The translations under genes and the position numbers were made by a program. The notes under the pieces were generated by a model, which was given only the letters and a program-made list of their open reading frames with translations, was not told the origin of the DNA and ran no database searches. A stretch of 64,000 nt of DNA from the NCBI RefSeq assembly GCF_030812415.1, contig NZ_JAUSST010000001.1, positions 620,001-684,000 on the forward strand, written 5' to 3'. Origin of the DNA: Paenibacillus harenae (GTDB lineage Bacteria; Bacillota; Bacilli; Paenibacillales; Paenibacillaceae). Positions 60,046 through 64,000 of the stretch are shown here, one piece after another (position 1 is the stretch's first letter; each line of letters opens with the position of its first letter).

Positions 60046-60576
60046 CTAACCGTACTCCTTCACCCGATAACCGATTGCGCCATCATGTACGAAAGGCTTC
60101 ATTTCTGCATGCCAATCGTTCATATATGCACGAACGGCATCGATCTCTCGATCAAGAAAGGCAATCATCAAGAAGTGCTTTAAAAAGAAACGCCGAATTA
60201 ACTCAAAAAAAGCAGCCAGCTCTTCTCCGGTTATCCTTGCGCTATGTTCAATTTGAAACCCGTACAGTTCCACAACCCCAAATGGCGGAATGATATCCCA
60301 GTTGTCAAATGCATCGTCCTCCGTGTCCGTGGCAACGCTTTGCCGCATCGATTCAAGCATCAACGGTTGTTCTTGGTTCAAATCGCATAAGCCGAACCGG
60401 AGCGTCAATTGTGCATCCGTTCGCTGAACCTCGATATTGGCGTAGTTTGGATTGCGTCCCTGACTGACGATTATTCGATAGTTATCGGCATGGCGCAACA
60501 TAATGAGGTCGTCACTACTCCAAGCTTCAAATGCGTAATGCCTTTGTTCCAGAAACAAGCTGACTCTTGTTGCCAC
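60046..60576 (-). CDS. Conserved hypothetical protein, unknown
   Basis: 176 residues from the GTG at 60576 (AGAGGTGG seven bases upstream). ATRVSLFLEQRHYAFEAWSS, VSQGRNPNYANIEVQRTDAQ and YGFQIEHSARITGEELAAFF show a mixed fold, followed by helices (FELIRRFFLKHFLMIAFL). No signal peptide. I do not recognise a family. An earlier in-frame start would add an uncharacteristic leader. Confidence 0.6.
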   Translation of the reverse strand: MATRVSLFLEQRHYAFEAWSSDDLIMLRHADNYRIIVSQGRNPNYANIEVQRTDAQLTLRFGLCDLNQEQPLMLESMRQSVATDTEDDAFDNWDIIPPFGVVELYGFQIEHSARITGEELAAFFELIRRFFLKHFLMIAFLDREIDAVRAYMNDWHAEMKPFVHDGAIGYRVKEYG

Positions 60577-60669
60577 TATGCCACCTCTTAGCGCGTATTT
60601 GATGTAAATATCAATACTGTACATACGGCAAAAAAAAGCAAAAATTGTTGCACTGCCCATTATACATGA

Positions 60670-60706
60670 ATAAAGCCGCGGACATTATTAGCGTCCGCGG
60701 CTTTAT
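60670..60706. terminator. 14-bp terminator of the dehydrogenase-isomerase operon
   Basis: ATAAAGCCGCGGAC (60670-60683) pairs exactly with GTCCGCGGCTTTAT (60693-60706) around nine bases. It lies 89 bases past the oxidoreductase stop on the minus strand. Confidence 0.85.
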
Positions 60707-60794
60707 GCTTTATTTTTATCGAAAGGTAACCCTATAGGTTGGGGAAACGCCGTCGACTACCCCGCGCTTACTCCCATTCGCGTACCCGCCTTTT

Positions 60795-61856
60795 TTATAC
60801 GGAAGGACGATTCATGAATTCGGCAATATTGACTCTAGCTCCCGTCTTCGCACTCTCCAGAGACGCAAGTACCATAGCCATACTGTAAATATTGTCGCTG
60901 CAATCCGTCTCCGCTTTGCGGTTCTCCTCAAGGGAAGCGAACATATCGTCGAGACAGCCTTGATGGAACGTATGATTCATCTCCGGCAAAGGAACCGTCA
61001 CCCGCTCGAAGTCGCGGATGAACTTGCCCGTCTGGTCGCCTGCTGCTACGACTTCCGCATACGGTTCTCCGCGTCCGTCCCAGATCGCCGTTCCGCGCTC
61101 GCCGGTTACGCGCCATGAAGCTTCCCACGACGTTTGCGCACCTTCGGCGCACCATGAGCCCCGGTAGTTGAATACCGAGCCGTCGGACATTTCGAAGATG
61201 CAGATGGCGCCCGCGTTGCCTTCATACCACGACCCCGCCGGATTAAACTCATGGCAGTAGACGGATACGGGATCTGCCCCGATAATATAACGCGCTTGGT
61301 CGAACGTATGAATCGCCATGTCGAGCAGCAGCGGACTGTCCATCGCGTCGCGGAAGCCGCCGAAATGAGCGCCGATGAAGAAATCCGCGCCGACGAAGCC
61401 CGGTTTGCCGATCGCTCCGCCCGTTACCAGCTCGTGATAAGCCCGAATGCGCGGATCGAAGCGGCGATTTTGCATAATGGCATGAGTATGTCCTGTCGCT
61501 TCGCTAAGTCGGACGATATCGTTGCAGTCGGAGATCGTCTCCGCCAGCGGCTTCTCCCCGAACACATGGCAGCCGTGCTGCAGCGCCGTTGTCGCTATCG
61601 AATAATGGCTTGCGGGAATCGTTACGTCGAACACCATATTGGCATTCGTAGCGGCCAACGCCTCTTGAAGATCGGCGAAGGTCGGACAACGAAGTCCATG
61701 CCGATCCGCCATCGCTTGCGCGAACTCTTGTTTAATATCGACGAGACCCACGATCTCGGCATCCTCGCGCTCTTTGGCATAGGAGACCCAAGTATTCGCC
61801 ATGCCGCCGCAGCCCGCGACAACGATTCGGTGTTTAATTCCATTCAATACGGTCAT
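60795..61856 (-). CDS. Gfo/Idh/MocA-family oxidoreductase
   Basis: 353 residues. NAD(P)-binding VVAGCGGMANTWVSYAKER, then the EKP motif VFGEKPLAETISDCN and catalytic DMAIHTFDQARYIIG. The substrate is a polyol or sugar; the isomerase upstream (61906) is transcribed toward it and likely acts on the same compound. GAGAGGTAACGC lies before the ATG. Confidence 0.93.
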   Translation of the reverse strand: MTVLNGIKHRIVVAGCGGMANTWVSYAKEREDAEIVGLVDIKQEFAQAMADRHGLRCPTFADLQEALAATNANMVFDVTIPASHYSIATTALQHGCHVFGEKPLAETISDCNDIVRLSEATGHTHAIMQNRRFDPRIRAYHELVTGGAIGKPGFVGADFFIGAHFGGFRDAMDSPLLLDMAIHTFDQARYIIGADPVSVYCHEFNPAGSWYEGNAGAICIFEMSDGSVFNYRGSWCAEGAQTSWEASWRVTGERGTAIWDGRGEPYAEVVAAGDQTGKFIRDFERVTVPLPEMNHTFHQGCLDDMFASLEENRKAETDCSDNIYSMAMVLASLESAKTGARVNIAEFMNRPSV

Positions 61857-61905
61857 GATGCGTTACCTCTCTTCCTCTAATTGGTTCGCTCACGGGGAGC
61901 TCTAT

Positions 61906-62793
61906 CTATACCGGGTTCGGGACAAAATCTCCGCCGCGGCAGCGCTTTAAGTAATTCAACGCATGTACTTGACCAGTCATCTCGAGTTCACCTTTGTACA
62001 CAGGGTCATGCCAGCCTTCGATATTGATTTGTCCTTGGTAGTTCGCTTGGCGAAGGATCGTAATAATATCCGCCCAGTTCGTATCGCCGAAGCCCGGCGT
62101 ACGATGCCAGACGAACGGCTTCGGTCCGTGGATGCCATGCTCCTTCACGACATCCCATGCGATCGTCGCATCTTTGCCATGTACATGGAACACTTTGTCT
62201 ACCCATTTGCGCAGTTGAGGAATCGGATCGATCAAGCTGACCATTTGGTGGCATGGCTCCCATTCCAGTCCGATGTTATCCGCAGGAACAGCGTTGAACA
62301 TCATTTCCCAAGCCGTCGGATTGTGCGCGATATTCCAATCCCCGCTCGCCCAAGTACCGCCCATATCGCAGTTCTCGAAAGCGATTCGAACGCCGCGATC
62401 AGCCGCTCTGCGCGACAGCTCGCCGAACACCTGCTGGAATTTCGGAATCGACGCATCAATCGACTCGCCTACTAGACGTCCTGTGAAGCCCGAAACAATG
62501 TCAGCTCCGAATAGATGCGCATGATCGATCAGTCTCTCCCAGCTTTTCAACGTATCTTCATTGCCGTTCGTCTCCGTCAGGGGATTGCCGAATATGCCGA
62601 CCGTCGATATAACAAAATCATGTTCTTCCGCAAGCTCCCTTACCCGTTTCGCCGTCTCAACGAGATCCGTGCTGCCGGTTGATTGCCAAAACGTCAAACT
62701 AAACGATTCAAATCCGTGACCTACGATTTGCGGAATGACTCTAACCGCATCCCCGCCTCCTACTAAAGTTCCGATGCGCAATTTATTTACCAT
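61906..62793 (-). CDS. Sugar phosphate isomerase/epimerase (TIM barrel)
   Basis: 295 residues from the ATG at 62793 (GGAGTGG eight bases upstream). RIGTLVGGGDAVRVIPQIVG, GVRIAFENCDMGG, NIGLEWEPCHQM, VFHVHGKDATI, PGFGDTNW and QGQINIEGWHDPV carry the metal-binding Glu, Asp and His residues of the xylose isomerase-like family (IolE/IolI-type). 49 bases precede the oxidoreductase gene, so they form an operon. Confidence 0.92.
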   Translation of the reverse strand: MVNKLRIGTLVGGGDAVRVIPQIVGHGFESFSLTFWQSTGSTDLVETAKRVRELAEEHDFVISTVGIFGNPLTETNGNEDTLKSWERLIDHAHLFGADIVSGFTGRLVGESIDASIPKFQQVFGELSRRAADRGVRIAFENCDMGGTWASGDWNIAHNPTAWEMMFNAVPADNIGLEWEPCHQMVSLIDPIPQLRKWVDKVFHVHGKDATIAWDVVKEHGIHGPKPFVWHRTPGFGDTNWADIITILRQANYQGQINIEGWHDPVYKGELEMTGQVHALNYLKRCRGGDFVPNPV

Positions 62794-62917
62794 CTTGATT
62801 ACCACTCCAATATTGGCTTATAGTTGTATGAACACCTTTATTATAGCGCTGTCATTTTTAGATGACTCTATATAATCTTGTGCATTACTAGTCGGATCTT
62901 GTGATGGAGGGTTATCG

Positions 62918-63805
62918 ATGACGTATCCGAGGGAACTTTGGGAAAATACGCATATTGAGCATAAAACATACCCGATTCAGCTTTTCCGCAACCGTTCCGG
63001 CGAAGTGAAACCCAATGATTGTATTCTGTATCTTCATTGGCATGAACACTTCGAAATCATCGTCATGCGCCAAGGAAGCGCCCTATTCCATATTGATAGC
63101 CGTCCCTATGTGGCGAATGCCGGAGATGTGCTGATCATTCCCGGAGGAGGATTGCATGTCGGGTATGCGCTTCGTTACGAGGAGGTCGTGTTCGACTGCC
63201 TTGTGTTCAATGCGTCCTTATTCAATGATTGGGTGCATGATCCGGTTCATACGCAGTACGTAGCTCCTTATTTGGAAGGTAGAATACAGTTTCCGGTCAA
63301 GCCTGCCGATCATGACGAGCAGTTTCCGGCTTATTACCCAATGCTACAGCAGGTCATCGAAGAGGTCACCGCGAAGCGTCCCGCTTACCAACTTATCGCC
63401 AAGTCGCAGTTGCACGCCTTGTTCACGCTGCTCTCGCGAACGTTCCTTCCGCAGCAAGCTAACGGGAAGATGAGCGAGCCGTACTCGGCGAACCGCGACC
63501 GGTTCAAGCAGTTGATTCGCATCGTCGAGACTTCGTTCGATACGAAGCTGACGGTCGAGCAAGCAGCGGCGAAGGTCAACCTGAACCCGTACCACTTCTG
63601 CAAGCTGTTCAAGAAACTAACGGGCCGTACCTTCATCGAGTACGTCAACGTCAGCCGTATGAACGAAGCCGAGCGCCTGCTGCGCGACACCGGCCTGACC
63701 GTAACCGAGATCGCGGGCAAAGTCGGCTGCGACAACCCGAACTATTTTACGAAGCTGTATAAGCAGTACAAAGGGACAACCCCTTCGCAGACGCGGAGGA
63801 AATAG
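62918..63805 (+). CDS. AraC-family regulator
   Basis: 295 residues. Cupin part: YLHWHEHFEIIVMRQGSALF, NAGDVLIIPGGGLHVGYAL. Double HTH at the C-terminus: LTVEQAAAKVNLNPYHFCKL, LTVTEIAGKVGCDNPNYFTK. It diverges from the isomerase-dehydrogenase operon and probably controls it. GGAGGG precedes the ATG. Confidence 0.93.
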   Translation: MTYPRELWENTHIEHKTYPIQLFRNRSGEVKPNDCILYLHWHEHFEIIVMRQGSALFHIDSRPYVANAGDVLIIPGGGLHVGYALRYEEVVFDCLVFNASLFNDWVHDPVHTQYVAPYLEGRIQFPVKPADHDEQFPAYYPMLQQVIEEVTAKRPAYQLIAKSQLHALFTLLSRTFLPQQANGKMSEPYSANRDRFKQLIRIVETSFDTKLTVEQAAAKVNLNPYHFCKLFKKLTGRTFIEYVNVSRMNEAERLLRDTGLTVTEIAGKVGCDNPNYFTKLYKQYKGTTPSQTRRK

Positions 63806-63810
63806 CTTTT

Positions 63811-63963
63811 CTAGGATATCCTGTACTGTCATTCGTTCTAAGTGGTGTTGGTAGTAGTGATGGTGATAGATCCTTTACGGTCCGTAAGTACGAATATGCT
63901 GTTGATGATTTAAGCAGTACGCAATATACTTTCAGAATAGTCGTGAAGAACACGCCGCTATGA
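63811..63963 (+). pseudogene. C-terminal remnant of an unidentified protein
   Basis: A plus-strand frame without start codon reads VLSFVLSGVGSSDGDRSF, then TVRKYEYAVDDLSSTQYTFR and IVVKNTPL, and stops. The strand-turn pattern looks like a real protein end. It is followed directly by a large inverted repeat that could be its terminator. It may be a deletion remnant. Confidence 0.35.
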
Positions 63964-64000
63964 TGCGAACATTCCCTCGGGAGTGCATGCATCATAGCGG
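63955..64000. terminator. Hairpin at the right edge of the window
   Basis: CCGCTATGATGC (63955-63966) pairs exactly with GCATCATAGCGG (63989-64000); a smaller TCCC/GGGA pairing lies inside. The feature may extend beyond the window. Confidence 0.6.

Noticed and set aside
1..64000. CRISPR arrays, rRNA operons, transposases
   Set aside because: No evenly spaced identical repeats, no rRNA-like stretches and no transposase-like proteins were seen.

Overview
The window looks like chromosomal DNA from a spore-forming, low-to-mid-GC Firmicute of the Paenibacillaceae (Paenibacillus/Cohnella type). Reasons: Bacillales-style genes (hemE-hemH, ypsA, DUF1450, YtxH/DUF948, mhqO/mhqR, lutABC, the aldolase-dehydrogenase form of rhamnose catabolism, a preQ1-I riboswitch ahead of queCDEF), strong AGGAGG ribosome sites, frequent GTG/TTG starts, and degenerate intergenic repeats. 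No rRNA, canonical tRNA, CRISPR array, insertion sequence or prophage was found.

Layout. 1-13 kb: heme genes, a decayed PilO-like fragment, an MFS efflux pump that may be leaderless, a nuclease-like protein, two methyltransferases, a lipoteichoic-acid-synthase-like sulfatase, a membrane PDZ/Lon-type protease, small conserved proteins, an M14 peptidase and glutamate racemase. 13-17.7 kb: YtxH/DUF948 pair, a SufR-like regulator, small membrane proteins, a CuA-type cupredoxin and a holin-like protein. 17.9-21.5 kb: a compact operon of potassium channel, unknown protein, small lipoprotein, glutathionylspermidine-synthase-like amidoligase and DUF350 membrane protein. 22-28 kb: a large SLH/Ig-like surface protein with no usual start codon, AlkD, YpsA and a slipin. 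28-32 kb: an RNA-repair island made of RtcB ligase, a tRNA-like RNA in permuted order just downstream, and two overlapping WYL regulator genes transcribed divergently. 32-43 kb: hydrolase, YcdB-like protein, preQ1-controlled queuosine precursor operon, plant-polysaccharide esterase, sugar isomerase and AraC regulator, and a membrane protein with a J-like N-terminus. 43-53.5 kb: lutABC-lutR joined to a rhamnose operon that should end in L-lactate. 53.6-58.5 kb: quinone/aldehyde stress genes with visible operators. 58.6-64 kb: an HTH-LamG-VOC fusion, an inositol-type dehydrogenase/isomerase pair and an AraC regulator.

How parts fit. Rhamnose goes through RhaA, RhaB and the bifunctional aldolase/dehydrogenase to dihydroxyacetone phosphate and L-lactate, and LutABC, encoded just downstream, can oxidise that lactate. 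QueC/D/E/F make preQ1, and the preQ1 aptamer in the leader closes the loop. MhqR-like boxes lie before both mhqR and mhqO. A palindrome sits in the ArsR-like promoter and a related inverted repeat lies in the alcohol dehydrogenase leader. The least explained units are the RtcB/tRNA-like RNA/WYL island and the channel-amidoligase-lipoprotein operon.
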